A DNA stretch of 50,369 nucleotides. Source: an uncultured Alphaproteobacteria bacterium (GTDB lineage: Bacteria; Pseudomonadota; Alphaproteobacteria; RF32; CAG-239). Of this stretch, positions 7,621 through 15,073 are shown piece after piece. The stretch's first letter is position 1. The number at the start of each line of letters is the position of its first letter. Below the pieces are notes generated by a model. The model searched no databases. It saw nothing but the letters and a program-made list of their open reading frames with translations, and was not told where the DNA came from. The DNA lies in the NCBI GenBank assembly GCA_934276635.1, contig CAKQTH010000008.1, forward strand, positions 1-50,369. Direction: 5' to 3'. The position numbers and the translations under genes are program-made.

Positions 7621-8061
7621 ATGACAAATTTGAGAAGAGTTGTATATTTGAAAATCGCCAGAAAAATGGGAAAAGGCTCATCGGGGCCGGTTCCAAGCAT
7701 TATCAGCGAAGGCACAAGAATCAAGGGAAATATCGTTAGCGGCGGAACAATCCATATTGACGGAAAAATCGAGGGAGATATCTCTTGCGACGAGCTGATT
7801 ATCGGCATTAAGGGCGCTGTTTTGGGTTCGATTACGGCAAATAATCTGTTGTTGTATGGATCTTTGCAGGGGCAGGCGAATGTAAACGAGCTGTTTATTG
7901 CAAAAACGGCAAAGCTTATCGGCGATGCCGCGCATAATACGATTGCGGTTGAGCCGGGTGCGTATATTGACGGACGCTGTTTGCGCAAAACAAATACAGC
8001 TGCGGTTGAAAATGCTCAGGCAGATTTGAAAATCGAGCATAAAGAACCGACTTTGTCATAA
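7621..8061 (+). CDS. Bactofilin family cytoskeletal protein
   Basis: 146 residues from the ATG at 7621, which has AAGGA upstream; an earlier in-frame start would overlap the peptidase gene. The central part (about 30-115) is a right-handed beta-helix of short repeats, including ISEGTRIKGNIVSGGTIHIDGKIEG split over repeats, with the bactofilin hallmark I-x-G-x-I-x-G-D-I. Short flexible tails flank it. Bactofilins polymerise without nucleotides, bind membranes and place cell-wall enzymes. Position directly behind an M23 peptidase gene suggests the two act together in cell shape. Confidence 0.92.
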   Translation: MTNLRRVVYLKIARKMGKGSSGPVPSIISEGTRIKGNIVSGGTIHIDGKIEGDISCDELIIGIKGAVLGSITANNLLLYGSLQGQANVNELFIAKTAKLIGDAAHNTIAVEPGAYIDGRCLRKTNTAAVENAQADLKIEHKEPTLS

Positions 8062-8073
8062 TACGAGGCAAAA

Positions 8074-8562
8074 GTGGCAAAAAAAAATTCTAAATCCGAT
8101 TTTATATCGCATGGTTTGGTCGCGCAAAACCGACGGGCTCATTTTGACTATGTGATAGAGCAGGTTTATGTTGCCGGGCTTGAGCTTTTGGGTACGGAAG
8201 TCAAATCTTTGCGCCTCGGGCATGCCAATATCAATGATGCATACGGCATTGAAAAAGGCGGCGAAATTTATATGTCGAATATGTTTATTGCTGAATATGC
8301 CAACCGCGGATACGAATCGCATGCTGAAAAAAGAGACCGTAAGCTGCTTTTGAAAAAAAAGGAAATCTGCGAAATAATATCGGCACTCAGCCGAAAGGGA
8401 CAGACATTGGTCGCAATGAGGCTGTTTTTTAATGATGCAGGACGCGCAAAGCTTGAAATCGGACTGGCACACGGCAAAAAGCTTTATGACAAGCGAGAGA
8501 CCATAAAAGACCGCGACTGGTCACGCGAAAAACAGCGGATTATGATAAAAGCGAATCGATAA
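8074..8562 (+). CDS. smpB: SsrA-binding protein SmpB
   Basis: 162 residues starting at GTG 8074, preceded by CGAGGC. Family marks are ISHGLVAQNRRAHFDY, GTEVKSLR, the central beta barrel, and the basic C-terminal tail KLYDKRETIKDRDW followed by an Arg/Lys-rich end that inserts in the ribosomal A-site path. SmpB carries tmRNA to stalled ribosomes for trans-translation. The tmRNA gene itself is not in this window. It lies 12 bases after the bactofilin gene and is closed by a strong terminator. Confidence 0.96.
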   Translation: MAKKNSKSDFISHGLVAQNRRAHFDYVIEQVYVAGLELLGTEVKSLRLGHANINDAYGIEKGGEIYMSNMFIAEYANRGYESHAEKRDRKLLLKKKEICEIISALSRKGQTLVAMRLFFNDAGRAKLEIGLAHGKKLYDKRETIKDRDWSREKQRIMIKANR

Positions 8563-8594
8563 AACAAAGCCGGCACCCAGCCGGTTTTGTTTTG
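8561..8594 (+). terminator. smpB terminator
   Basis: GCCGG pairs with CCGG(C) within an extended AAAACAAA/TTTTGTTTT stem, and the structure ends in a T-rich tail. It separates the forward block from the reverse-strand gene at 8619. Confidence 0.85.
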
Positions 8595-8618
8595 CAAAAT
8601 TGTTGTGAAGTTGCAAAA

Positions 8619-9398
8619 TTATCTTGAGGCAGCGGCAAAAATTCGTTTGAAAAAAGGAGCCGATTTTTGCTTGTCAAGCGGCATTTGGGAGGTTATTTTG
8701 CCGCGCCATGATGATGAGAGCAAAAAAGCTTTGCCGAGCGGCACATCGTTGCCGTTTTCGTCCGTTATGGTTTGTTTTATGGCTGCATAGTCGCAAGGTT
8801 GATTAAACTTTTGATGCGGCGGATTGATGTTGCGGCGATGGCAAAATTTTTTGAAATTTAAGAATGTGGCGGTTTTTTCTTCATCGTTTTCAAAGCAAAA
8901 ATTGTGTTTTGCCCAAACATAGCCGCCGGAAGTCCACGCGCTGTCGGAATATGCATATACCGAAATTTGCGACGGGCAGTGCGCGGCTTCTGGTCTGCTG
9001 TCGTCTTGAGCTTTGATAAAAGAGTGCATTTTTTTCAGCAGAGAATCGGCAAAATTGTTATGAGAATAGCCTTTTGTGCGGCACAAACTGTCTATGTGCA
9101 AAAAAAGTTGGTCTCCTTCAAAAGATATGGCAGATTTCAGCAAATATGCATCGGAAGAATTTGAAAATTCGGCAACAATGTTCATCTGCTCGACAAAGTC
9201 AGCCTGCACGGAAGATTTTACGGCCGCAAAATATGTGGTTTTGTACCCGTTTTCAGACATATCAAACGGAAATTTATCGACTGCCTGCGGCGTCAGATTT
9301 TCAAAAAACACGGAAAAAGCTTCTGGACTCACAAAATTGTGCCGTTTTTTATCAGAAGAAACCCGATTGTTTTCAAAATGTTTTGCAATATCAAACAT
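8619..9398 (-). CDS. Hypothetical protein, possibly acyltransferase-like fold
   Basis: 259 residues, no signal peptide and no membrane segment, so probably cytoplasmic. I do not recognise the family. The middle (about 95-175) has an alternating strand-helix pattern, including LFLHIDSLCRTKGYSHNNF followed by a helix and a Tyr-rich strand, which loosely recalls a GNAT acetyltransferase motif A, but the acetyl-CoA loop is not convincing. The C-terminus is basic. It has its own promoter with a perfect TATAAT box. It starts a reverse-strand group of small unknown genes that includes a prepilin-like gene. Confidence 0.6.
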   Translation of the reverse strand: MFDIAKHFENNRVSSDKKRHNFVSPEAFSVFFENLTPQAVDKFPFDMSENGYKTTYFAAVKSSVQADFVEQMNIVAEFSNSSDAYLLKSAISFEGDQLFLHIDSLCRTKGYSHNNFADSLLKKMHSFIKAQDDSRPEAAHCPSQISVYAYSDSAWTSGGYVWAKHNFCFENDEEKTATFLNFKKFCHRRNINPPHQKFNQPCDYAAIKQTITDENGNDVPLGKAFLLSSSWRGKITSQMPLDKQKSAPFFKRIFAAASR

Positions 9399-9426
9399 TG
9401 TGCGTTGTCCTTATATCCGGCTGAAA

Positions 9427-9454
9427 ATTATAGCACGGATTTTGGTTTTGACAA
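9427..9454 (-). promoter_or_regulatory. Promoter of the 8619-9398 gene
   Basis: Reverse strand TTGTCA (9454-9449), 16-base spacer, TATAAT (9432-9427), 29 bases before the ATG. Confidence 0.7.
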
Positions 9455-9458
9455 CAAC

Positions 9459-9707
9459 TTATTGCAGCCGATTATCGGTGTTTCTGGCAGAACTTTGAAG
9501 AGCATCGTCTTTCAGATATATTTTGTTGTTTTCTTTGACATGCTTAAAAATCGCATCGGCGAAAGCTCTTTTGGCAATATAAGTCAGGAACAGAGGCTCT
9601 TCCATTTTCATTTTTCCGAGAGTTTCTTCCAGAGCTTCAAAACTGTCATAAATTGTGCCGATAAACATAATGTTTTTATCTATTTCGTGATTTTTCGCTT
9701 TTTTCAT
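9459..9707 (-). CDS. Small hypothetical protein (82 aa)
   Basis: 82 residues, charged and mostly helical by composition, with no signal peptide. I recognise no family. GGGAGA lies a few bases before the ATG, supporting a real gene. The stop lies close to the promoter of the gene at 8619-9398, so the genes are in series on the reverse strand but probably separately transcribed. Confidence 0.5.
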   Translation of the reverse strand: MKKAKNHEIDKNIMFIGTIYDSFEALEETLGKMKMEEPLFLTYIAKRAFADAIFKHVKENNKIYLKDDALQSSARNTDNRLQ

Positions 9708-9800
9708 AAAATGTCTCCCAAAAGTGAATACTCAAAATGATATATGCCGCGGCCGACAAAAAGACAGTTATAAATAAGGACATCTTGAAATAAGCCTAAA

Positions 9801-9992
9801 TCAAATTAGACGGCCGTCGTGAATATTGTGGTCTGTGTCGATGTTGGAATACAGATGCGCGGGAATATATTTTTTTTGAGCCCAACGGTCGACAACCGCA
9901 TTGACCAGCTCGGGGCTGGGCTCGTTTATTTCGCCGAACGCATTAAGAGACAAGTTTGCAAGAATGAAGTTCGCTATGTTGGTTTTTTGCAT
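9801..9992 (-). CDS. Small hypothetical protein (63 aa)
   Basis: 63 residues beginning MQKTNIANFILANLSL. The chosen ATG at 9992 has a strong ribosome site, AAGGGAGGGG, immediately upstream; an upstream ATG at 10019 has no such site. The protein contains FGEINEPSPELV and a Trp/Lys-rich segment and is probably cytoplasmic. Family unknown. It lies between the small gene at 9459-9707 and the prepilin-like gene, all on the reverse strand. Confidence 0.5.
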   Translation of the reverse strand: MQKTNIANFILANLSLNAFGEINEPSPELVNAVVDRWAQKKYIPAHLYSNIDTDHNIHDGRLI

Positions 9993-10079
9993 AAGCCCCT
10001 CCCTTGACAAGTGTTTCAATAAGGAAAATATAAACCCGATTGAAAGCCGAAAAAGGGGTTTAAGCAGAAAGTATAGGGA

Positions 10080-10634
10080 CTATTTGAAAACAATAGAAAC
10101 CCTGCTGATAAGACAATCTTTTTTGCCATTGCAAGAACATAATTTTGCAGCCTTTTCTATCGCACTTAAATTTTCGGCATCCAAGACGGGGCCAATACTG
10201 ACAAATGACGGACCCCAGTCCATTGCGGCCAAAGCTGAGCAGGCATCTTTAGGTATATTCATTACAGTTACGGTAAAATCCTCTGGACTAAGGTCGGAGG
10301 CAAATACATCTAACATACCGCCGAATACATTTTTTACACAGCTGGAAGTATATTCCCCGTCAATATCGCATTGTTTTGTAGCTTCTTCTGGATAAAGCCC
10401 GAGATGGTACGCTACTTCCCCGGAGCATCCTTTATAATTTCCCTGTGCGGCAAATCGTGTTTGGGTGTAGGATACGACTGTTGAAATCTGGTCAATCAGC
10501 CTGTTTGTTTTGTATTTTGCCATAGCTTTGGAATATCCGGCAATACCTGCAACGGACAAAACTCCGACAATGGCTAAAACGCCGAGCATTTCAATCATTG
10601 AACGGCCGGATTGGTTGGAAATATAGTTTTTCAT
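10080..10634 (-). CDS. Type IV prepilin-like protein (paralogue 1)
   Basis: 184 residues from the ATG at 10634, chosen because GAGGGGAG is directly upstream. The N-terminus is a class III (type IV prepilin) signal: short leader ending in Gly, then RSMIEMLGVLAIVGV and a long hydrophobic helix, with Glu at mature +5 as in true pilins. Unusually, mature +1 is Arg instead of Phe/Met. The C-terminal globular part has PKDACSALAAMDWG and paired cysteines near the end (CSC...DC), likely a disulfide loop. The first 45 residues are almost identical to those of the protein at 26060-26632. Likely a pilin or pseudopilin-like fibre subunit; no assembly genes are nearby. Confidence 0.85.
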   Translation of the reverse strand: MKNYISNQSGRSMIEMLGVLAIVGVLSVAGIAGYSKAMAKYKTNRLIDQISTVVSYTQTRFAAQGNYKGCSGEVAYHLGLYPEEATKQCDIDGEYTSSCVKNVFGGMLDVFASDLSPEDFTVTVMNIPKDACSALAAMDWGPSFVSIGPVLDAENLSAIEKAAKLCSCNGKKDCLISRVSIVFK

Positions 10635-10747
10635 AATAACACTCCCCTCATATAACAATTTGATATAACTTAATTATATATTGAAATGTTTATATTTGCA
10701 ATACTGACTTTGGTCATAATCGATTTTACCCCCCCCCGCAGTTGTCA
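10635..10747 (-). promoter_or_regulatory. Upstream region with TTGACA box and G9 tract
   Basis: Reverse strand: CCTTGACA, five bases (ACTGC), nine G (plus-strand C run 10729-10737), TAAAATC, a TGAC-CAAA-GTCA palindrome, AT-rich DNA, then GAGGGGAG and the ATG. It is about 80 percent identical by eye to the region upstream of the gene at 256-990. TAAAAT is 14 bases from TTGACA; adding three G would give the ideal 17. Confidence 0.6.
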
Positions 10748-10785
10748 AGGGATATTTAACAAAGAGGATATTTAAAACAAAAAAA

Positions 10786-10810
10786 GAGGAAGTTTTTACT
10801 TCCTTTTTTT
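10786..10810 (-). terminator. tRNA-Met terminator
   Basis: GGAAGT (10788-10793) pairs with ACTTCC (10798-10803); A and T runs flank it, so on the reverse strand the hairpin is followed by CTCTTTTTTT. Confidence 0.8.
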
Positions 10811-10814
10811 AATT

Positions 10815-10891
10815 TGGTAGCGAGGGGGGGATTCGAACCCTCGACACATGGATTATGATTCCACCGCTCTAACCAACTGAGCTACCCCGCC
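10815..10891 (-). tRNA. tRNA-Met (anticodon CAT)
   Basis: 77 bases including an encoded CCA. Acceptor GGCGGGG pairs with CCTCGCT with two G-T pairs, one of them 1-72. The D arm is GCTC-AGTTGGTTA-GAGC, the anticodon loop is ATCATAA with CAT at 34-36, and the T arm loop is TTCGAAT; one T-stem position is an A-C mismatch. It lacks the three G-C anticodon-stem pairs of initiator tRNA. Elongator Met is most likely; an Ile tRNA with lysidine-modified CAT cannot be fully excluded. Confidence 0.93.
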
Positions 10892-10906
10892 ATAAGACTG
10901 ATAACC

Positions 10907-10935
10907 TTAATAAACACAATTCAAATTATTGTCAA
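10907..10935 (-). promoter_or_regulatory. tRNA-Met promoter
   Basis: Reverse strand TTGACA (10935-10930), 17-base spacer, TATTAA (10912-10907), 16 bases before the tRNA 5' end. It shows that TTGACA works as the -35 box in this genome. Confidence 0.8.
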
Positions 10936-10970
10936 GCAGTTTTTTTATGTTTGTATTAAATATAAGCAAC

Positions 10971-10999
10971 AAAAAAGAGGGAATTGTCTCCCTCTTTTT
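10971..10999 (-). terminator. Terminator of the lipoprotein gene
   Basis: GAGGGA (10977-10982) pairs with TCCCTC (10989-10994) with A and T runs on both sides. It follows the stop of the gene at 11020. Confidence 0.85.
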
Positions 11000-11019
11000 G
11001 ATATTGTGCCGCAAGCTGC

Positions 11020-12090
11020 CTACTTTTTGTCTCCCGCAGCTTTGCTGTCAGCTTTCGGAGCAACCTGTTCGGCAGCAGGTTTTTTGTTATAAATCGGGAA
11101 GATTTGAACTTTTGCCGGAGTAGACGAATTGTTCAAAGTTCCTTTTTCAACAATAACTCTGGTCAGTGCGCGCGATCTTCTCGGCTGCTTATTTTGCAAA
11201 GTTATGTCGGTTTTGTTGTCGACCATAATTTCTTTTTGCGTAGCCGGCTCGTTTCTGGTAATAACCGTAGTTTTTGTGCCGACTTTTTGCGTCGGAGTAT
11301 TGGACGGCAGGGATTTTTGACGAGCATTAATTTCTTTAATTTCCGGTTCTTTCGGAGCAGCTGGCTCTTCGGTTTTTTCCGGTTCCTCAGGCGGAAGTGC
11401 CATCAATGCCGGAGAAAGCGGATATGCGTTTGTCTGAAGCCTGAACATCATATAACCGGCTCCGCCGCCGTTTGCCGGGCCAGACAGACCGATGGAATAA
11501 TAACCGCCGATATAGCCGTAGTCCAAATCAATATAGTCAATTGCGAACATACTACGGACATAAGACATTCCGACCGCGGTCATTTTGCAGGAATATCCGC
11601 TGTCTTCAAGCATAATGCTGTTTGCGCTTTCAACAAACATAAGGCTTTTTGCCGGGCGGCATTCTGGAGATTGTCCGTTGTATGTGACATTGTAGTTTAA
11701 GATCAGTTCAATTTTCGGCTGACCTTTTGTGACTGTAACATCAGTAATTTTGACATCGTCAATATACATATAAGCAGGAGTAATTCCAACTTTTATCGGC
11801 ATCGTGATATAGTTTTCGGTACAAACATGGCTTGCGGCATCGGCTGCGCAGATCAAGGCTTTTGAACCTTTGTTGTTTTGCATAAGTTGCAAAAGGCTGT
11901 TATAAATATATTCTCTTGACATGGACAATCTGGCCGGTGCGCATTGTCTGTCGCGACAGACAACAACCGAGGTCGGATTTTTTATCATCGGCTGAACAAC
12001 AACCTGATATGTTCTTGTTTCAAACCACGAACATCCGCACAACACAAGCGCTGCCAACGGAAAAATACCTTTTTTAATGCTCTTTATCAC
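11020..12090 (-). CDS. Proline-rich lipoprotein, function unknown
   Basis: 356 residues. The N-terminus is a lipoprotein signal with LVLCGC as lipobox, so the mature protein begins at a lipidated Cys near residue 20; Ser-Trp follows, which suits outer-membrane sorting. Residues about 35-235 form a globular domain with several cysteines (CRDRQC, CAADAASHVC, and others) and Tyr/Gly-rich strands. Residues about 235-356 are rich in Pro, Glu, Lys, Thr and Ala and look unstructured, a possible peptidoglycan-spanning stalk. I do not recognise the globular domain. It is monocistronic, with a divergent nuclease gene upstream and a terminator downstream. Confidence 0.7.
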   Translation of the reverse strand: MIKSIKKGIFPLAALVLCGCSWFETRTYQVVVQPMIKNPTSVVVCRDRQCAPARLSMSREYIYNSLLQLMQNNKGSKALICAADAASHVCTENYITMPIKVGITPAYMYIDDVKITDVTVTKGQPKIELILNYNVTYNGQSPECRPAKSLMFVESANSIMLEDSGYSCKMTAVGMSYVRSMFAIDYIDLDYGYIGGYYSIGLSGPANGGGAGYMMFRLQTNAYPLSPALMALPPEEPEKTEEPAAPKEPEIKEINARQKSLPSNTPTQKVGTKTTVITRNEPATQKEIMVDNKTDITLQNKQPRRSRALTRVIVEKGTLNNSSTPAKVQIFPIYNKKPAAEQVAPKADSKAAGDKK

Positions 12091-12174
12091 GATACAAACC
12101 TTTATTTAAAGTTGATTTTTGTTTAAAACTATGAAAAATATCTAGCATAATAATATGAAAGAATCGTAAACAAA

Positions 12175-12675
12175 ATGTATAAATATTGCAAGTCTTTAAC
12201 TGTTTTGTTGCTGCTTTTTGCCTCGGTTGTCGGAGCGCAAAATGTGCTCGGAAAGCAAAATCTTAAAATTGTCGACGGTGATTCGCTTGAACTTGGCGGG
12301 CGCAGAATCCGCCTTGTCGGAATAGATGCGCCGGAATATTCTCAATATTGCTTTGATGCAAACAACAAAAAATATGACTGCGGGCAAAAATCGCTTGAAT
12401 ATCTCAAAAAACTAACAAAAGGCAAAGCCGTAAAATGCAAAGTTAAATCGGTTGACATATACGGAAGAGATTTGGCGATATGCTATGTGGACGGCAAAAG
12501 CCTTAATCTGGCAATGGTGCGTGCCGGCCACGCGATTTTATACCGCAATCAAAAACAAAAATATGTTCAGGCCGCAAAAGAGGCAAAGGCTGCAAAAAGA
12601 GGGATATATCAAGGCAGATATATGGCTCCCGAAATCTATCGGCGCCTCCATAAACGAAAAAAAGTTCAAAATTGA
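12175..12675 (+). CDS. Secreted thermonuclease-like protein (SNase domain)
   Basis: 166 residues with a signal peptide (hydrophobic core about residues 8-20). The SNase fold spans about 28-150. The catalytic set of staphylococcal nuclease is present: Asp34 in KIVDGDSLEL, Arg46, Asp51 and Glu54 in RLVGIDAPE, and Arg98 in DIYGRDLA. It should be an active calcium-dependent nuclease exported to the periplasm or outside, cutting DNA and RNA, perhaps for nutrient scavenging. The C-terminus is strongly basic. Two cysteines (CFDANNKKYDC) could form a disulfide. Confidence 0.9.
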   Translation: MYKYCKSLTVLLLLFASVVGAQNVLGKQNLKIVDGDSLELGGRRIRLVGIDAPEYSQYCFDANNKKYDCGQKSLEYLKKLTKGKAVKCKVKSVDIYGRDLAICYVDGKSLNLAMVRAGHAILYRNQKQKYVQAAKEAKAAKRGIYQGRYMAPEIYRRLHKRKKVQN

Positions 12676-12686
12676 ACAAATTGTTA

Positions 12687-12714
12687 TTGACACAAGAAAA
12701 AACTTATGTATATT
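12687..12714 (+). promoter_or_regulatory. rplU-rpmA promoter
   Basis: TTGACA (12687-12692), 16-base spacer, TATATT (12709-12714), 47 bases before the rplU ATG. Confidence 0.8.
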
Positions 12715-12761
12715 GCAAACAACTATTTATGTTTAAATTTTACAGTTTAGGTGAATTAAAA

Positions 12762-13064
12762 ATGTATGCAGTAATTAAAACTGGCGGAAAACAATATAAG
12801 GTGTCTACCGGAGATGTTGTAAAAGTTGAAAAACTTGCCGCCGAAGAAGGTAAAGAAGTTGTTTTTAACGAAGTTTTGGCTTTGGACGAAACAGTCGGAA
12901 CTCCGCTGGTTGCGGGTGCTTGCGTAAAAGCTTTGGTTTTGAAACAGGCTAAAGATGCAAAAGTTATTGTTTTCAAAAAGAAAAGAAGACAAAACTATCG
13001 TCGTAAAAACGGTCACAGACAACAGTTGACATGGGTAAAAATTACCGATGTTTGTGGAAAATAA
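12762..13064 (+). CDS. rplU: Ribosomal protein bL21
   Basis: 100 residues from the ATG at 12762, which begins with the conserved MYAVIKTGGKQYKV; an upstream open frame reaches into the promoter and is not coding. Further family marks are KKKRRQNYRRKNGHRQ and the end LTWVKITDV. It binds 23S rRNA in the large subunit. rpmA follows after 20 bases, the universal rplU-rpmA order, and obgE comes next. Confidence 0.97.
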   Translation: MYAVIKTGGKQYKVSTGDVVKVEKLAAEEGKEVVFNEVLALDETVGTPLVAGACVKALVLKQAKDAKVIVFKKKRRQNYRRKNGHRQQLTWVKITDVCGK

Positions 13065-13084
13065 TCAGGTTGGAGTATTAAATC

Positions 13085-13339
13085 ATGGCACACAAGAAGT
13101 CAGGTGGTAGTTCAAATAACGGACGCGACTCGGAAGGTCGTCGTCTGGGCGTAAAAAAATTCGGCGGTGAAGCCGTTATCCCCGGAAACATCATTATCCG
13201 TCAACGCGGTACAAAATATCATCCGGGTTGCAATGTAGGCCTTGGTAAAGACCACACTATCTTTGCTACCTCAGAAGGAAAAGTTGCGTTCAGAACAAAG
13301 AAAGACGGCAGAGTTTATGTTTCTGTTGTCGCAGAATAA
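13085..13339 (+). CDS. rpmA: Ribosomal protein bL27
   Basis: 84 residues, standard length. It starts MAHKKSGGSSNNGRDSEG, so the flexible N-terminal arm that reaches the peptidyl-transferase centre is present without the cleavable extension of Firmicutes. FGGEAVIPGNIIIRQRGTK is also typical. Cotranscribed with rplU; a terminator follows. Confidence 0.97.
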   Translation: MAHKKSGGSSNNGRDSEGRRLGVKKFGGEAVIPGNIIIRQRGTKYHPGCNVGLGKDHTIFATSEGKVAFRTKKDGRVYVSVVAE

Positions 13340-13361
13340 GTTCTAAACAACATAAATTGGC

Positions 13362-13391
13362 GGAGGGGGTGTAAATCACCCCCTCTTGTTT
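13362..13391 (+). terminator. rplU-rpmA terminator
   Basis: AGGGGGTG (13364-13371) pairs with CACCCCCT (13377-13384), followed by CTTGTTTA. Read-through into obgE is likely because the T run is interrupted and no separate strong promoter is visible. Confidence 0.75.
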
Positions 13392-13425
13392 ATATATATT
13401 ATCGGTAAAATATCGGTAGGCTAAT

Positions 13426-14493
13426 ATGAAATTTTTGGATCAGGCGAAAATATTTATAAAATCAGGCGACGGCGGTGCCGGCTGCATTGCTTTCCGCCAC
13501 GAAAAATATATAGAATTCGGCGGCCCGAGCGGTGGTGACGGCGGAAAAGGCGGCAATGTCATAATCAAGGCGGTTGAAAATCTCAATACCCTGATTGACT
13601 TTCGCTATCAGCAGCATTTTAAGGCAAAAAAAGGTCAAAACGGAATGGGCTCTGAAATGTCTGGCGCCAAAGGTGAAGACCTGATTATCAAAGTTCCGGT
13701 CGGAACCGAAGTTGTGGCCGAAGACGGTGAAACGGTGATTGTGGATATGACCGAACCGGGGCAGACTTTTTTGATTGCCAAAGGAGGCGATGGAGGACGA
13801 GGCAATGTCCGTTTCAAAACTTCTACCAATCAGGCACCGCGTCGTGCGGAACCGGGCTGGCCTGGCGAAGAAATGTGGGTATGGCTGCGCTTGAAACTGA
13901 TTGCCGATGTAGGGCTTATCGGTCTGCCGAATGCAGGAAAATCAACATTGCTCTCGGCTATTACAAAAGCGCGTCCGAAGATTGCCGACTATCCGTTTAC
14001 GACTTTGCATCCGCATTTGGGTGTTGCCTGGGTTGACAATTATGAAGTCGTAATTGCCGATATTCCGGGGTTGATTGAGGGGGCACACGAGGGTGTCGGT
14101 CTCGGCGACAGATTTTTGCGCCATGTTGAAAGATGCGCGGTTTTTCTTCATCTTGTTGATGCAACAGATGAAAATTTTGCAAAAAATTATAAAACCATTC
14201 GCCGCGAGTTGGAACTTTATAATCCGAAACTTGCACTAAAGCCGGAAGTTGTGGCGCTGAACAAGTGCGATGCGTTGGAGGAAAAAGAAATCGCCAAGCG
14301 GCAAAAACAGCTTGAAAAAGCTTGCGGAAAAAAGGTTTTTGCCATATCCGCAGTCGCAAAAGAGGGAATTTGGGATTGTTTGCACGAGGTGAGCAAATAT
14401 ATTACACGCACCCGCAAACAAAAAACTGCCGAAGATGAAAACACAGCGGAGTCGGCTGAGCCGGCAAAGAAAATATGGTCACCGCTGGACTGA
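13426..14493 (+). CDS. obgE: GTPase ObgE/CgtA
   Basis: 355 residues. The Gly-rich Obg domain occupies about 1-158 (GDGGAGCIAFRHEKY and repeated GG motifs). The GTPase domain follows with G1 GLPNAGKS, G3 DIPGLIEGAHEG, and G4 NKCD. The C-terminal tail is short, acidic and alanine rich, without the TGS-like extension. ObgE is an essential GTPase of large-subunit assembly and stress control. rplU-rpmA-obgE is a conserved order. rsfS starts 15 bases downstream. Confidence 0.96.
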   Translation: MKFLDQAKIFIKSGDGGAGCIAFRHEKYIEFGGPSGGDGGKGGNVIIKAVENLNTLIDFRYQQHFKAKKGQNGMGSEMSGAKGEDLIIKVPVGTEVVAEDGETVIVDMTEPGQTFLIAKGGDGGRGNVRFKTSTNQAPRRAEPGWPGEEMWVWLRLKLIADVGLIGLPNAGKSTLLSAITKARPKIADYPFTTLHPHLGVAWVDNYEVVIADIPGLIEGAHEGVGLGDRFLRHVERCAVFLHLVDATDENFAKNYKTIRRELELYNPKLALKPEVVALNKCDALEEKEIAKRQKQLEKACGKKVFAISAVAKEGIWDCLHEVSKYITRTRKQKTAEDENTAESAEPAKKIWSPLD

Positions 14494-14508
14494 TAAAGGA
14501 GACTTGTC

Positions 14509-14862
14509 TTGATTAAAAAAACAAAAAATACCAATGAAAATGAAGTGCTTGATATAATTGTAAAAACGCTTGACGACGGTAAAGCCGAAGATGTTGTGGT
14601 CATTGATTTGCAAGGAAAAACCTCAATCGCAAATCAGATGGTTGTCGCCAGCGGAACATCGCAGCGCCATGTTGCGTCTTTGGCAGAAAAAATTCAGGAA
14701 AATCTTAAGGCCGCCGGATATAAAACAACTGTTGAAGGCGAAGAAAAAGCCGATTGGGTGCTGATAGATGCATTTGATGTGATTGTCCATATCTTTAAGC
14801 CGGAAGTGCGTGAATTTTACAGCCTTGAAAAAATGTGGAATGCCGTAAAACCGCGTAATTAG
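14509..14862 (+). CDS. rsfS: Ribosomal silencing factor RsfS
   Basis: 117 residues from a TTG start at 14509; AAAGGAG lies 7 bases upstream and no ATG fits the family start. Marks are DIIVKTLDDGKAEDVVVIDL, ASGTSQRHVASLAEK, WVLIDAFDVIVHIF and the end REFYSLEKMW. RsfS binds uL14 and blocks subunit joining when nutrients are short. It follows obgE in the same transcription unit. Some genomes place nadD next to it; none is seen here. Confidence 0.95.
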   Translation: MIKKTKNTNENEVLDIIVKTLDDGKAEDVVVIDLQGKTSIANQMVVASGTSQRHVASLAEKIQENLKAAGYKTTVEGEEKADWVLIDAFDVIVHIFKPEVREFYSLEKMWNAVKPRN

Positions 14863-14901
14863 GATTGTTGTCGATTTTGTAATGCGAAAATTTTGCAAAA
14901 T

Positions 14902-14935
14902 AAAAAACTCGGGATTTTATCCTGAGTTTTTTTTG
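14902..14935 (+). terminator. rsfS terminator
   Basis: AAAACTCGGGAT pairs with ATCCTGAGTTTT around TTTT and is followed by a T run. It ends the rplU-rsfS block. Confidence 0.88.
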
Positions 14936-14937
14936 TG

Positions 14938-15073
14938 GCAACCGGACTATTTTTTCATTAGGACAGGGAAGGGAAGAGGCTTCACCAGGCACTGCTTTTT
15001 TCTTTTTCCCTCTGCTCACAGGCCAGTTTGTCCGCATCAAATATGGTTAACACATAATGTTTTACACATACAG
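14938..15073 (+). other. Gene-free spacer, possible small structured RNA
   Basis: The spacer lies between the rsfS terminator and the hairpin near pnp. On the forward strand GGACA (about 14962) can pair with TGTCC (about 15033), enclosing a GGGAA/TTTCCC stem, and the hairpin at 15077-15097 followed by seven T could end such a transcript. I see no good promoter and no match to SRP RNA or 6S core motifs, so this is only a possibility. Confidence 0.2.

Noticed and set aside
10824..10830. G7 run considered as a fourth slippage tract
   Set aside because: It is the T-stem/acceptor part of tRNA-Met.
14938..15073. SRP RNA
   Set aside because: The invariant apical GGAA-type loop with AGCAGC partner is not present; only short unrelated similarities.
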